Assembly: GCA_937957915.1 (NCBI GenBank)
Contig: CALGNZ010000014.1
Coordinates: 1-59,157 of the forward strand
Source: an uncultured Granulosicoccaceae bacterium
GTDB lineage: Bacteria; Pseudomonadota; Gammaproteobacteria; Granulosicoccales; Granulosicoccaceae
Reading direction: 5' to 3'
DNA: 59,157 bases
In this document: positions 27,292 to 37,668 of the stretch, piece after piece
Numbering within the stretch: position 1 is the stretch's first letter
Layout of the letters: each line of letters begins with the position of its first letter
The notes under the pieces: model-generated
What the model saw: the letters and a program-made list of their open reading frames with translations, nothing else
The model's database searches: none
Told to the model about the DNA's origin: nothing
Position numbers and translations under genes: made by a program

Positions 27292-29217
27292 TCACAGATC
27301 ACGGTTGGGTTTTGGCAAAACACTTTGCAGATCAAGCGCGTCCGAGATCTTTTGTGGAACACCTTCCACAAACTCTGCCCACTGTAATCGTCTGCGAATT
27401 CTGTTGCCCTCGGTCAGAGAGAGTTCACCCGTTTTACCGGCGTGCGAGTAGAGTGCATTCAGTCTCATGTTCTCGATTTGCGAGTGTATGTTGTACGCAT
27501 CAATGCCAAGCGCTTTCAAACGTGACAAGCCTGGTGATGGTTGTTGGTCTTGCTGAGACAATGATTGGTACAGGCGAGTATTTGCGATCGCATCCGTAAG
27601 GATCCACGGAATGTCATTGTATTTAATGCCGGTAAGGTCACTGTCTGCCTGCGCGTCTGGTTCACCGGAAAATACCTGGGCGGTGCTAAACAGCGGTAGC
27701 TTTCCAGCGTGGTGGAACTGCAATTGCGGCCTTAGCAAGCGTGCCTGTTCAGTCCCGACCGCCATAAATATCACGTCGATATCACTACGAATTGCAGGCT
27801 CGAATTTTAAATCAGCGTCGAGTAGTTTTGACAGTTGTCGCTTGCGTGAGTGGCTGGAATTTATTGCAAGCAGCTTTTTTAGCTGTGGAGAGAAATCGTA
27901 AGAATCTTCCTCAATAATCTCTGTGCCAAGGACCTGTCCACCATTTGCATTGAAGGTGTTTTCAAAGGCGATGGCAAGGCGCTGGCTTAGTGCTGAATCT
28001 GCTGCAATGATAATCGCTTTGCGGTATTTGTCTTTCAGTGCGTAGTGAGCGACGTCACGAGCGTTGTCTTCGGGTAGTAAGCCGAATTGATAGAGGTTCG
28101 CATGGCCGGCCACATCGTCGCCGACGTAGTTTAGCGAAACAGTGGGTACAGAAACCCGGTTGTTTGCGGCAAGACTAATTACAGCAGATTTGTTGAGAGG
28201 GCCGATAATCAGTGTCGCCCCCTCTGCTACCGCCAGATCGTATTGTTCCAGTGCATCATCGAGTGTGCTCCTGGTGTCGTACAGGCGAATGGATGAGGTG
28301 CCACCTTCGGCAAATCGTGCTGCAATGAATCCGTTTTTGATTGCATCTCCCAGCTCACTGAATTGCCCTGATAGCGGCAATAGTAATGCGACCTGGTTTG
28401 TTGAGATGGTGGCGATGTCTTCCAGTGTTGGTGACAGAGTGTTTGCCCCCTCGGGAAGTCGGCTTGCCGCTGGATGGTTGGGGTAGCGATTGCGCCAGGT
28501 TTGGTTACGCTGCGCCAGTAATTCCGCTGACACATTGTTGGCAGCTTTACTCAGGAGCGCGTACTCGAGCCAGCCGCGATAAATGGAGCCACCAGGCGTG
28601 CGAGCCATGGTTTGAAGTTCTGATGAATCGCGCCTTTCAAGCATCTGCCATATCAGTTCACGGTTGCGGTTCACTGCCTCCGGAGTTGACAGGTTGGCCT
28701 CAAGCAAGATGCGGGTTTTTAGCGCCTGCACCGAGTCTCCCATCAGCTCGTGTGAGCGGGCCTGAATTTCCAGCACTCGAATGCGCTGGTTGCGGTCGCT
28801 GATGACGCGGGCCTGTGGGAGTCGCTGCAGTGCCTGCTCTGGCTGTCGTTGTGCAAGCAGCAGGTAGGCATCAAGAATGCTGCGCCGTTGTTGTAATTGT
28901 GCATCGGCAAGTTGAGGGGGCAGGGTTGCAACAATCTGAGCACCCTGGTCATAAAAGTCGCTGTCAAAGTAGAGTTCGGCTGCGGACAGCTGAAAACTGA
29001 TCCGTTTGACAGGATCGGTTTCGATTCTGGCGAGTTCTGCATACACCTGAGCCGCCTGAGCAATATTGCCGGTGGCTACTAATTCATTAGCGAGTTGCTC
29101 GCTGGGTGCCTGCTTTGGCAGGGATGGAATAGTGGGTTTTTGTAGCTGAGACCCACAGCCGCTGACCACCAGTGCCAGCAAAATCACAAGCACTGTTCGA
29201 AGTATACGAGGACTCAT
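27292..29217 (-). CDS. lpoA: Penicillin-binding protein activator LpoA
   Basis: This 641-residue outer-membrane lipoprotein starts at ATG 29217 with a signal peptide and lipobox LVVSGC. An N-terminal TPR-like helical domain (about 40-260) is followed by an LppC domain of periplasmic-binding-protein fold (ATISTNQVALLLPLSGQFSE to about 600). In E. coli LpoA reaches through the periplasm to activate PBP1A. The frame extends to 29349, but the extra residues precede the lipoprotein signal and are unlikely to be translated. It is divergent from rsmI. Confidence 0.93.
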   Translation of the reverse strand: MSPRILRTVLVILLALVVSGCGSQLQKPTIPSLPKQAPSEQLANELVATGNIAQAAQVYAELARIETDPVKRISFQLSAAELYFDSDFYDQGAQIVATLPPQLADAQLQQRRSILDAYLLLAQRQPEQALQRLPQARVISDRNQRIRVLEIQARSHELMGDSVQALKTRILLEANLSTPEAVNRNRELIWQMLERRDSSELQTMARTPGGSIYRGWLEYALLSKAANNVSAELLAQRNQTWRNRYPNHPAASRLPEGANTLSPTLEDIATISTNQVALLLPLSGQFSELGDAIKNGFIAARFAEGGTSSIRLYDTRSTLDDALEQYDLAVAEGATLIIGPLNKSAVISLAANNRVSVPTVSLNYVGDDVAGHANLYQFGLLPEDNARDVAHYALKDKYRKAIIIAADSALSQRLAIAFENTFNANGGQVLGTEIIEEDSYDFSPQLKKLLAINSSHSRKRQLSKLLDADLKFEPAIRSDIDVIFMAVGTEQARLLRPQLQFHHAGKLPLFSTAQVFSGEPDAQADSDLTGIKYNDIPWILTDAIANTRLYQSLSQQDQQPSPGLSRLKALGIDAYNIHSQIENMRLNALYSHAGKTGELSLTEGNRIRRRLQWAEFVEGVPQKISDALDLQSVLPKPNRDL

Positions 29218-29600
29218 CGCGTGTCCGGTAATTGCGCGCGCATAGCGTGCCTTTATTAAAGGCCGTCCCCTTTTTAAAGACAAGGGTGAGGGTAAGGTGT
29301 TAGATGACGATCGACGGTATAGTTTGCCGGTGTCTTGCGTGTGGGCCATGGTCGTTACTCCACTTGCGACGACTTGAGGTAGCTCGATAGTATACCAGCT
29401 AGATGCAGACGGTATTTCTCAGGGATACGCCTCGCTGACATCGTCTTTGTGGCAAGCTATAGCGATGATCAAACCAACAGCCTTACGGCAACCGCCGCGG
29501 ACGAATTTTCCAGTCGCAGCGATTCATCGCTGCTGCCTTCCCTATTATGCTGCTGGTAACAGTCGTCGTCTATGTTACGGCCGGCGAGGAGCAGCTTGCG
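29218..29600. other. Divergent intergenic region lpoA/rsmI
   Basis: These 383 nt presumably hold promoters for both genes. The only symmetry I note is the 13-bp palindrome CCTTTATTAAAGG at 29250-29262. Nothing else is recognisable. Confidence 0.4.
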
Positions 29601-30458
29601 ATGTCTGCTGATGTACAGCCAGAGGGGGGTGTGCTTTACATTGTTGCTACACCAATCGGTAATTTGGCGGATTTATCTGATCGCGCCCGGCAGATACTGG
29701 CGCAGGTTGATTTCGTCTATGCAGAGGACACTCGTCACACGGTATTGCTGTGTCGCCACTACGGCTTGCAGCCGGTGTTGAAGTCATTGCACGAACATAA
29801 TGAGCAGCAGCGGGTTGCTGACGTGCTCGGCCGATTGCGTAATGGGGAGTCGCTGGCGCTTGTGTCTGATGCGGGAACCCCGCTAATCAATGATCCCGGT
29901 TATCGAATTGTTACTGCCTGTCATGAGGCGGGGTTTCTGGTGAGTCCTGTGCCAGGGCCATCCGCATTAGTGGCTGCGTTATCCGTGTGCGGCTTGCCGA
30001 CCGACCGCTTTACCTATCATGGATTTCTGCCTGCCAGGGCATCAGCAAGACGACAGTGTCTGGTCGAGATGCAGCACGCGCAGGCGACGCAGGTGTTTTT
30101 TGAATCACGCCATCGCATCCTGGAATGCCTGCAGGATGTTGTCGATGTCCTTGGTGGGCAGCGCGAGGTTTGCATTGCTCGCGAACTGACAAAAAAGTTC
30201 GAGTCAGTAAGTAAAGGGCCAGTGCTGGAAATGCTGAAGTTTACAGAAAGTTCAGCAGACAACCAGAAGGGTGAGTTTGTCGTGTTGGTCGCCGGGGCAG
30301 GGCCTCGACAAGCACTGCTTAGTGTTGAAAATCAGCGCTTGCTGCTTGATTTGGCCAGTGAACTTCCGCCACGCAAGGCTACTGCCATCGTCGCACGACA
30401 CACCGATCTTGATCGTAAATACCTATACGAGTGGTTGCTGGAGCACAAGGATTCTTAG
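29601..30458 (+). CDS. rsmI: 16S rRNA (cytidine(1402)-2'-O)-methyltransferase RsmI
   Basis: From ATG 29601 (GAGGAG ribosome site ahead) this is a 285-residue methyltransferase that modifies C1402 in the ribosomal decoding centre. It belongs to the tetrapyrrole-methylase fold: LYIVATPIGNLADLS, FVYAEDTRHT, LVSDAGTPLINDPGYR, PVPGPSALVAALSVCG and FESRHRI. rsmH, encoded 1.3 kb downstream, methylates N4 of the same nucleotide. An in-frame ATG-like start upstream at 29547 would add 18 unlike residues. Confidence 0.95.
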   Translation: MSADVQPEGGVLYIVATPIGNLADLSDRARQILAQVDFVYAEDTRHTVLLCRHYGLQPVLKSLHEHNEQQRVADVLGRLRNGESLALVSDAGTPLINDPGYRIVTACHEAGFLVSPVPGPSALVAALSVCGLPTDRFTYHGFLPARASARRQCLVEMQHAQATQVFFESRHRILECLQDVVDVLGGQREVCIARELTKKFESVSKGPVLEMLKFTESSADNQKGEFVVLVAGAGPRQALLSVENQRLLLDLASELPPRKATAIVARHTDLDRKYLYEWLLEHKDS

Positions 30459-30570
30459 CTGTCAGGTCAGGCTGCGGGCTAACCGAAGCGAGTTTTTTCC
30501 TGCGGGTTTATTTACCGGGGTTTGCCTGCAACGCCGCTATTTGTAACTTGTGCGTTGTGTCTGTTGAAAG

Positions 30571-30940
<370 letters not shown>

Positions 30941-31290
30941 TATCGTATCTTTTTCACGCAGCAGGCGCGACTAATCGTTTGAGAAATTGTTCGCTGGAAA
31001 CCTGTCTGAATTGTAAATTCCTTTTGAACCATTCGGGTTTGGGTATTCGCTCAAGTTGTATCTTATTAATTATTCGTAACCAATTGATTTAGTTAGATTC
31101 GTCGTTTCCATTGGCGTGCTGAGTCTATTCTGGCTCTAACTTATTGTCTTTAAAACGTATTTGATGAATGAAAAAGAGTCTTTGTAACTTGTGGAGACAG
31201 GGCCTTGTGGTAAAGTTGTAGTGTCCGATCGGTAAAGTGGTGCAATGTGGATCGATGTGGGACTAACTAGCTGGATTGGCTCATTCATTC
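30941..31290. other. rnpB/mraZ divergent control region
   Basis: This A/T-rich 350-nt region holds the rnpB promoter (minus) and the mraZ promoter (plus) with the GTGG repeats listed separately. No gene is seen. The mraZ -35/-10 might be TTGTGG (31189) and TAAAGT (31211) at 16-nt spacing, a weak match. Confidence 0.5.
31237..31261 (+). promoter_or_regulatory. MraZ-binding repeats upstream of mraZ
   Basis: GTGG occurs at 31237, 31247 and 31257, three copies at exactly 10-bp pitch, the last extended to GTGGG; another GTGG lies in phase at 31207. Three or more GTGG-type repeats one helical turn apart are the established operator of MraZ upstream of dcw clusters. Binding here is inferred. Confidence 0.75.
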
Positions 31291-31752
31291 ATGTTTCTTG
31301 GCAAATCGACATTGACACTCGACGCAAAAGGGCGCATCGCGATTCCTGCGCGCTATCGCGAGCAATTGTTTGATTTGTGCGACGGAAAAATGGTGGTGAG
31401 TTACAACCCGGCAGAGCGCTGTTTGCCGATTTACCCGTACGAAGAGTGGCGCCAGTGTGTGAAAAAGATGCAGGCCGCGCCGGACCAATCGCCAAAAGTG
31501 CGAAAGCTGCAGCGATTGATTTATTCCTTTACCCATGAAGTTGATATGGATGCCAGTGGTCGCCTGCTTATTCCGCAGGAGTCGAGAGAAGAGGTTGGGC
31601 TAACGAAAAATGCAGTACTCATCGGACATGGGGAGAAGTTTGAGCTCTGGGATGAGCAAAGCTGGTTACGTGTTAGTAAAGAGGAAAGTAAAGAGTTGGT
31701 CGACATGATCGTGTCTGATGAAGAGTTAGACAAACTTGGATTTCAACTCTAG
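31291..31752 (+). CDS. mraZ: Transcriptional regulator MraZ
   Basis: This 153-residue protein comprises two AbrB/SpoVT-like swapped-hairpin domains, each with a DxxGR motif (LDAKGRIAIPARYRE and MDASGRLLIPQESRE). MraZ forms a ring and represses the dcw cluster by binding repeats ahead of its own gene, which are present. ATG 31291 gives the typical MF-G start; the in-frame TTG at 31276 is less likely. It overlaps rsmH by one base. Confidence 0.95.
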   Translation: MFLGKSTLTLDAKGRIAIPARYREQLFDLCDGKMVVSYNPAERCLPIYPYEEWRQCVKKMQAAPDQSPKVRKLQRLIYSFTHEVDMDASGRLLIPQESREEVGLTKNAVLIGHGEKFELWDEQSWLRVSKEESKELVDMIVSDEELDKLGFQL

Positions 31753-32720
31753 TGAAGTCAAACGAGCATGTGTCGGTGTTACACCAGGAAGCTGTTGCCG
31801 CTTTGAATGTCAGGGAAGATGGATTCTATATGGATGCCACCTTCGGGCGTGGCGGACACAGCCAGGCAATTTTGCAATCACTTGGAGACAAGGGGCGCCT
31901 TGTTGCCATTGACTGTGATGCGCAGGCGGTAGCTTATGCGCACCAGCATTTCGGGAATGACAATAGATTCGACATTATGCAGTGCAATTATAGTGAATTG
32001 ATCAATGTCGCACGCGAGCGAGAACTCGTTGGTGTTGTAGACGGTGTGCTGTTTGATCTTGGTGTTTCTTCTCCGCAACTGGATGTCGCGGAGCGTGGGT
32101 TTAGTTTTGATCGAGATGGACCTTTGGATATGCGAATGAACCAGGATACTGGTGTTCCTGTTTCTGAATGGCTGGCTACTGTAAGTGAAGAAGAATTGGC
32201 GACTGTTTTTAAAGAATATGGTGAAGAGCGTTACGCAAGGCGAATTGCAAGGCGAGTGGTTGAGGAGTTGGCCAGTCGCCCGGTAACAACCACACTGGAT
32301 TTGGCTCAAATTATTAAAGAAGCGCACCCCCGATGGGAGAAGCACCGGCATCCTGCCACTCGGTGTTTTCAGGCGTTACGAATTTTTATAAACCGGGAGC
32401 TCGATCATCTGCGCACCGCCCTCGAGGTTTGTGTGAATGTGTTGCGTCCAGGCGGGCGTATTGTGGTGATCAGCTTTCATTCATTGGAAGATCGAATTGT
32501 GAAGCGATTTTTTCGTGGCACGCTGGAGCCTGCTCTGGCAGCAACCGGGTCGAAAAAGCGCTCGCACAAAATGCCTCCGCGAGGTCTGCCAGTGGCAGCG
32601 GACGAAAAGGTTTCCCTGTTGAAAACCGTAGGTAAGGCAGTGCGGCCAGGTGAAGTGGAGATAAATCGCAACCCACGTGCTCGATCTTCAGTGATGAGAG
32701 TGGCGGAGAAGCTGGCATGA
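31752..32720 (+). CDS. rsmH: 16S rRNA (cytosine(1402)-N4)-methyltransferase RsmH
   Basis: This 322-residue SAM-dependent enzyme modifies C1402 at N4. Visible are HVSVLHQEAVAAL, the SAM-site DATFGRGGHSQAIL, VLFDLGVSSPQLD and the C-terminal ISFHSLEDRIVKRFF. It starts at GTG 31752, whose first base is the last base of the mraZ stop. Its end overlaps ftsL by 4 nt (ATGA). Confidence 0.96.
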   Translation: MKSNEHVSVLHQEAVAALNVREDGFYMDATFGRGGHSQAILQSLGDKGRLVAIDCDAQAVAYAHQHFGNDNRFDIMQCNYSELINVARERELVGVVDGVLFDLGVSSPQLDVAERGFSFDRDGPLDMRMNQDTGVPVSEWLATVSEEELATVFKEYGEERYARRIARRVVEELASRPVTTTLDLAQIIKEAHPRWEKHRHPATRCFQALRIFINRELDHLRTALEVCVNVLRPGGRIVVISFHSLEDRIVKRFFRGTLEPALAATGSKKRSHKMPPRGLPVAADEKVSLLKTVGKAVRPGEVEINRNPRARSSVMRVAEKLA

Positions 32721-32986
32721 CGGGTTTGCGTTTTGCCGTGGTTGTTTTGTTGCTTGCAAATGTCACGACCGCGGCAGGTATTGTTTACTCAAAAAATTTG
32801 AGTAGAGCTTTGTTTAAAGACTCGCGTGCGTTACTTGAATCCACTGATCAGGCACAGATTGAATGGGGCAGGCTACAGCTGGAAGAAAGTACGCTGGCTC
32901 GCTTCGGACGCATCGAAGAGCTCGCTACACAGAAGCTTGGAATGCGCATGCCTGCACATGATGAAATTAAGATGGTGCTCGAATGA
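32717..32986 (+). CDS. ftsL: Cell division protein FtsL
   Basis: This 89-residue bitopic protein has one N-terminal membrane helix (FAVVVLLLANVTTAAGIVY, about 5-23) and a periplasmic leucine-zipper-like coiled coil that pairs with FtsB and links to FtsQ and FtsWI. Sequence is poorly conserved in the family; the call rests on topology, size and position between rsmH and ftsI with 4-nt overlaps at both ends. Confidence 0.93.
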   Translation: MTGLRFAVVVLLLANVTTAAGIVYSKNLSRALFKDSRALLESTDQAQIEWGRLQLEESTLARFGRIEELATQKLGMRMPAHDEIKMVLE

Positions 32987-34707
32987 GTGCGGTGCCTGCG
33001 ATGAGTAATACTGGCGGACGTCGAGCCTTTGTGCTTGCCATTTTTCTTGTGTTAGCGAGCGTTCTTTGGCTGCGCGCGTTTAAGTTGCAGATCCTGGATT
33101 CTGTTTTTTACCAAAAGCAGGGCGACGCTCGGCAAATACGTACTTTGCCCCTTGCCGCGCATCGTGGCATGTTGACGGATCGAAATGGTGAGATGCTGGC
33201 AGTCAGCTCTCCTATCGCCACCATTTGGGCTGATCCCTCCATTCTGGCAGAACACGATGACAAGATTGATTTGCTTGGCTACGCGCTTGAGATGGATCCA
33301 AACCGTATTCGCGATATGGTTAGTCGGGGCGTTGAAAAGTCACGCGAGTACATTTACCTCAGACGTCATGTGCATCCGCGTATCGAAAAAGCGCTGCAAT
33401 CGATAAAAGACAGAGGGCAAATTCAGGGTGTAAATATAGAGCGTGAGTACGGACGCTACTACCCCAGTGGAGAGATTACAGCGCACGTTCTTGGCTTTAA
33501 TGATATCGATGATCGTGGTCAGGAAGGTCTGGAAATGGCTTTCGATAGCTGGTTGCGCGGAACACCTGGTAAAAGAAGGGTGGTTGCTGACGTGCTCGGT
33601 GATGCAATTGAGGATATCGAACTCATTGCAGAAGATCAGCCAGGAAAGAATCTGACACTGAGTATCGACAAGCGCATTCAGTATCTGGCCTACAGAGAAC
33701 TCAAGCAGGCAGTGCAGCGTAACGGTGCGAAATCCGGATCCGCGGTGGTGCTGGATGCGAGAACGGGAGAGGTGCTGGCCATGGTAAACCAGCCTTCGTA
33801 CAACCCTAATCGATTTTCTGAAAGAGTGGGTGGGGCCAAGCGTAATCGTGCTGTGACCGATGTGCTTGAGCCTGGTTCTACAATAAAGCCATTTACTGTT
33901 GCGGCGGCACTTGAGTCGCACCTGTTTTCCAGCGACGACATTATAGATACGGCGCCCGGTCGGTTTAATGTAGGGCGCTATGTTGTTCGGGATTACAAAA
34001 ACTACGGCGAGCTTTCGCTGGTGGGTGTTTTGAAAAACTCCAGTAACGTAGGTGCCAGTAAAATTTCATTGCAGCTCGACAGGGAAGTGCTTTGGAATAC
34101 TTTTGATCGGCTTGGTTTTGGTCAGCCCCCGCTCATTGAATTTCCCGGAGCAGTTGCCGGTTCATTGCCGCACTTCAGTAAGTGGTCAGTGGTACGCCAG
34201 GCCACTGTGTCTTACGGGTACGGTGTGTCGACCACTGTGCTGCAACTGGCGCGAGCTTACGCGGCGCTGGCGGCAGATGGTTTGATGCCCGAAATTACTT
34301 TTCAAAAGCTTGAAGGTGAGCCTCGTAACAGCAGAGTATTCAGTGCTGATGTGGCGCAGGAAGTACGCCGCATGCTTGAGTCAGTGGTGAGTGAAGGAAC
34401 AGGTAAAGCGGCGGGGATACCCGGCTATACCGTGGCTGGGAAAACGGGTACCACGCACATATCGGAAAATGGAAGCTACGCAGACGATCGCTACATATCA
34501 CAGTTTGCGGGCATGGCGCCGGTAGAAAACCCTGCAATGGTTGCGGTCGTTGCGATTATCGAACCGCAAGGCAGATACTATGGCGGTGAAGTCGCGGCTC
34601 CGGTGTTCTCTCGCATAATGGCCGGTGCGTTGAGAATTCGTAACGTGAACCCTGATGGACAGGAAGTGTATCCGTTGCAGGCAGCAAGGCGGGATGATGA
34701 ATCCTGA
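32983..34707 (+). CDS. ftsI: Septal peptidoglycan transpeptidase FtsI (PBP3)
   Basis: This 574-residue class B penicillin-binding protein has a short cytoplasmic end, one membrane helix (AFVLAIFLVLASVLWL), a pedestal domain and a transpeptidase domain. Active-site motifs are SxxK in LEPGSTIKPFT (Ser about 299), SxN in NSSNVGASK (about 354) and KTG in VAGKTGTTH (about 487). It cross-links septal wall with FtsW. Start ATG 32983 overlaps the ftsL stop; ATG at 33001 is a possible alternative. Its end overlaps murE. Confidence 0.97.
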   Translation: MSAVPAMSNTGGRRAFVLAIFLVLASVLWLRAFKLQILDSVFYQKQGDARQIRTLPLAAHRGMLTDRNGEMLAVSSPIATIWADPSILAEHDDKIDLLGYALEMDPNRIRDMVSRGVEKSREYIYLRRHVHPRIEKALQSIKDRGQIQGVNIEREYGRYYPSGEITAHVLGFNDIDDRGQEGLEMAFDSWLRGTPGKRRVVADVLGDAIEDIELIAEDQPGKNLTLSIDKRIQYLAYRELKQAVQRNGAKSGSAVVLDARTGEVLAMVNQPSYNPNRFSERVGGAKRNRAVTDVLEPGSTIKPFTVAAALESHLFSSDDIIDTAPGRFNVGRYVVRDYKNYGELSLVGVLKNSSNVGASKISLQLDREVLWNTFDRLGFGQPPLIEFPGAVAGSLPHFSKWSVVRQATVSYGYGVSTTVLQLARAYAALAADGLMPEITFQKLEGEPRNSRVFSADVAQEVRRMLESVVSEGTGKAAGIPGYTVAGKTGTTHISENGSYADDRYISQFAGMAPVENPAMVAVVAIIEPQGRYYGGEVAAPVFSRIMAGALRIRNVNPDGQEVYPLQAARRDDES

Positions 34708-36235
34708 GCGGTCAGTGACTGAATCTGTCGGTATTTCACTTGCTCGTCTGCTTGATGGCTATGCGTTTGTGAGTGCTCAGCAAGACAGAAACTGTACCGG
34801 CATTCAGTATGATTCCCGGCTGTTAGTCGACGGCGATATCTTTATCGCACTCAACGGATTAACTGCGCATGCACTGGATCATCTGGATCATGCGCTGGCA
34901 GTTGAATTGGCCGCAGTCGTTGTCGATGCGCAGCAGGACAGGCCTACCGCTGTCGAGAGTGAGCAACTTGGTGCTGCAGGTGTGCCACTGATTTTCGTTC
35001 GTGACCTGCCGGTCGTGGCTGGTGAGATTGTCAGCCGCTTTTATCATGATCCGTCGAGAGCGCTTGAGGTGGTTGGTGTCACAGGTACCGATGGCAAGAC
35101 GTCGGTCTGCCATCTGATAGCACAGGCGTTAAATGAACACCGTACTAACTGTGGTTTGATTGGAACACTGGGTATCAGTCTGGGGCGTGAGTTTTCCGCC
35201 GGTGGCCTGACGACACCCGATGCAGTGAAGCTGCACTCAACCTTAGCCAGGTTCAGGGATGCCGGTGCCGGTTATGCGGCGATGGAAGTGTCTTCACATG
35301 CGTTGACGCAGCACCGGGTTGGTGGGGTGGCTTTTGACGTTGCGGTGTTTACTAACCTGGGTCGTGATCATCTCGATTATCACGGTGATATGAAGAGCTA
35401 TCGGCTTGCCAAGGAGTTATTGTTTCAGCAGCCGGGTCTGCGTGCCGCAGTAATAAATGCTGATGATAATGCCGGCGTCGGATTGATTGAGCGGTTTTCC
35501 GAGCTTGAACTCACTACCTATGGCAGCGAAGCTCGCGACGGTTCGCAGCATGTACGCTATATGGATATCGCCCCCTCTGTAGACGGGCTTCAATTTACGA
35601 TAGAGTTTGATCAGAAAAGCTATTCCATTCAAAGTGCCTTGCTGGGAAGGTTCAATGTAGAAAATTTATCCGCAACGTTCGCGGTGCTGGTGGCACTCGG
35701 TCTGGGTCCTGATCTCGCAGCAGAATCACTAAAAGAATTACAGGCAGTGCCAGGTCGTATGGAGTCACTGCGCTTACCTAACGGTGTTGTTGTTATCGTT
35801 GACTATGCACACAATCCGCATGCGCTTGAGTCCTTGCTGACGGCTGTAAAGGGTCACGTTGAGGGTCGCCTGCTGTTGGTATTTGGTTGCGGTGGTGATC
35901 GCGATAAAGGAAAGCGTCCGTTAATGTCTGCGGTGGCGGAAAAATACGCCGACTACTGTGTTGTTACTGATGACAATCCGCGATCTGAGGATGGTGACGG
36001 GATCGTTAAGCAGATTACAGATGGCTTTAGCGGTTCCGAACAGTATGTGGTCGACCGGGATCGGCGTTCGGCAATACACCGGGCTATTAAAGCGGCAGCA
36101 CCAGGCGACATCGTGGTGGTTGCTGGTAAGGGTCATGAAGACTATCAGTTGGTTGGTGATCAAAAGCTGGCGTTCAGTGATCGTGCTGTGGTTGAAGCCT
36201 ATGCGCGTGACTGGACAGAGGTGACCGAGCTGTGA
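34697..36235 (+). CDS. murE: UDP-MurNAc-tripeptide synthetase MurE (meso-DAP adding)
   Basis: From ATG 34697 this is a 512-residue ligase; ATG 34694 is directly adjacent, and AAGGCGGG just ahead is the ribosome site. The ATP loop is VVGVTGTDGKTSVCH (about 126-140), substrate residues follow in GLTTPDAVKLH and AAMEVSSHAL, and the DNPR motif (VVTDDNPRSED) indicates meso-diaminopimelate as the added residue. It overlaps the ftsI end by 11 nt and murF by 4 nt. Confidence 0.96.
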   Translation: MNPERSVTESVGISLARLLDGYAFVSAQQDRNCTGIQYDSRLLVDGDIFIALNGLTAHALDHLDHALAVELAAVVVDAQQDRPTAVESEQLGAAGVPLIFVRDLPVVAGEIVSRFYHDPSRALEVVGVTGTDGKTSVCHLIAQALNEHRTNCGLIGTLGISLGREFSAGGLTTPDAVKLHSTLARFRDAGAGYAAMEVSSHALTQHRVGGVAFDVAVFTNLGRDHLDYHGDMKSYRLAKELLFQQPGLRAAVINADDNAGVGLIERFSELELTTYGSEARDGSQHVRYMDIAPSVDGLQFTIEFDQKSYSIQSALLGRFNVENLSATFAVLVALGLGPDLAAESLKELQAVPGRMESLRLPNGVVVIVDYAHNPHALESLLTAVKGHVEGRLLLVFGCGGDRDKGKRPLMSAVAEKYADYCVVTDDNPRSEDGDGIVKQITDGFSGSEQYVVDRDRRSAIHRAIKAAAPGDIVVVAGKGHEDYQLVGDQKLAFSDRAVVEAYARDWTEVTEL

Positions 36236-37668
36236 ACGGTACTCTCCATGGAATAAGTCTGAGTGATCTTGCACAAGCGGTAGCAGGTACGCTTGTCGGC
36301 GCTGACTGTGAGATCAGGCAGGTTAGTACCGATTCGCGCAGTATTGCCAAAGGTGATGTTTACTTCTGTCTTAGTGGTGAACATTTCGATGGTCACGACT
36401 ATGCAGAATCTGCAGTTGCGGCGGGCGCGGTTGCGGTTGTTTGCGAGCGACGTATGGATTGTGGTGTGCCTGAAGTACTGGTCTCTGACACACGTCAGGC
36501 CTACGGCACTCTTGCAAAGCTTTGGCGTGACAGCCTTACCGTAAAATTGATCGGTGTGACTGGCAGCAACGGTAAAACCACAGTCAAGCAATTGCTAAAA
36601 GAAATTTGTGCAACAGCCGGCTCAGTACAGTTCACTCGCGCTAATGACAACAATGATATCGGAGTGCCGCAGACCTTATTGAGAGTCAATGAGAGTCATG
36701 ACTATGCGGTGGTCGAGATGGGGGCCAATCAACTGGGTGAGATCGAATGGCTGGCCAGCATCGCAAAGCCGAATGTCGCTATCATTACTAACGTTAGCGC
36801 TTCTCACCTTGAAGGCTTTGGCAGTCTCGATGCGGTCAGTCGCGAAAAATCGGCGATATACACCAATCTGGCTGAGGGTGGCGTGGCGGTGGTGAATCGT
36901 GATGATCAGTTTGCCGAGGATTGGCTGGTATTAAACCAGGGGCGTTTGGTTGTCACCTTTGGCGGTGGGAAAAACGCTGATATCTACGCCGAATCTATCG
37001 ATGGCGGGCGAGTGCGGCTGCACTGTGGTCTGCCCGGGCGCGAGGCAACTAAAGATACCGACTGCCAGCTTGCGGGCAATCACAACCTGTTGAATATTGC
37101 CGCTGCCGCTGCGGCGGCAATAGTCTGCGGAATTGATCTGGCTGCTGTTGCTCAAGGTGTTGCTAACGCAAAGCCTGTTAAAGGGCGACTCAATGTTCAT
37201 CAGTTAACAACTGGCCTCACATTGATAGACGACACCTACAATGCCAACCCTGCATCGGCACGTGCTGCAATTGAAGTGTTGGCCAATCATAAAGCAGAGC
37301 GCTGGCTGGTGCTGGGTGATCTAAAAGAACTCGGTGACGACGCCGCTTTGCATCACGCAGCATTGGGCGAGTTCGCCAGGGAAAACGGTATCGATCGTCT
37401 GTATGCAATTGGTGATCTGTGTCGCCGTGCGGTCGATGCCTTTGGTGAAAACGCCAAATGGTTTGAAGATAAAAAACAGTTGCTGGCTGAATTGCAACTA
37501 CAGCTTGGCAGTACTTCTGTCGGTGGTGATGATGCCAGTGAAAATAGCCAGGACACTATGGTGCTGGTAAAGGGCTCGCGTTCCATGGCGATGAATGAAG
37601 TGGTAGATGCCCTGCAGAATCGCTATACAACAGCCGGTGTTATGGCTGACGGAGGAGCGGTCGCATGA
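36232..37668 (+). CDS. murF: UDP-MurNAc-tripeptide-D-Ala-D-Ala ligase MurF
   Basis: This 478-residue cytoplasmic ligase adds D-Ala-D-Ala to complete the pentapeptide. It shows the three Mur domains, with [20 protein letters not shown] loop [16 protein letters not shown] (about 104-118) and [17 protein letters not shown]. Start GTG 36232 overlaps the murE stop. A short polar insertion near the C-terminus ([19 protein letters not shown], about 422-440) is variable in the family. Confidence 0.97.
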   Translation: MNGTLHGISLSDLAQAVAGTLVGADCEIRQVSTDSRSIAKGDVYFCLSGEHFDGHDYAESAVAAGAVAVVCERRMDCGVPEVLVSDTRQAYGTLAKLWRDSLTVKLIGVTGSNGKTTVKQLLKEICATAGSVQFTRANDNNDIGVPQTLLRVNESHDYAVVEMGANQLGEIEWLASIAKPNVAIITNVSASHLEGFGSLDAVSREKSAIYTNLAEGGVAVVNRDDQFAEDWLVLNQGRLVVTFGGGKNADIYAESIDGGRVRLHCGLPGREATKDTDCQLAGNHNLLNIAAAAAAAIVCGIDLAAVAQGVANAKPVKGRLNVHQLTTGLTLIDDTYNANPASARAAIEVLANHKAERWLVLGDLKELGDDAALHHAALGEFARENGIDRLYAIGDLCRRAVDAFGENAKWFEDKKQLLAELQLQLGSTSVGGDDASENSQDTMVLVKGSRSMAMNEVVDALQNRYTTAGVMADGGAVA

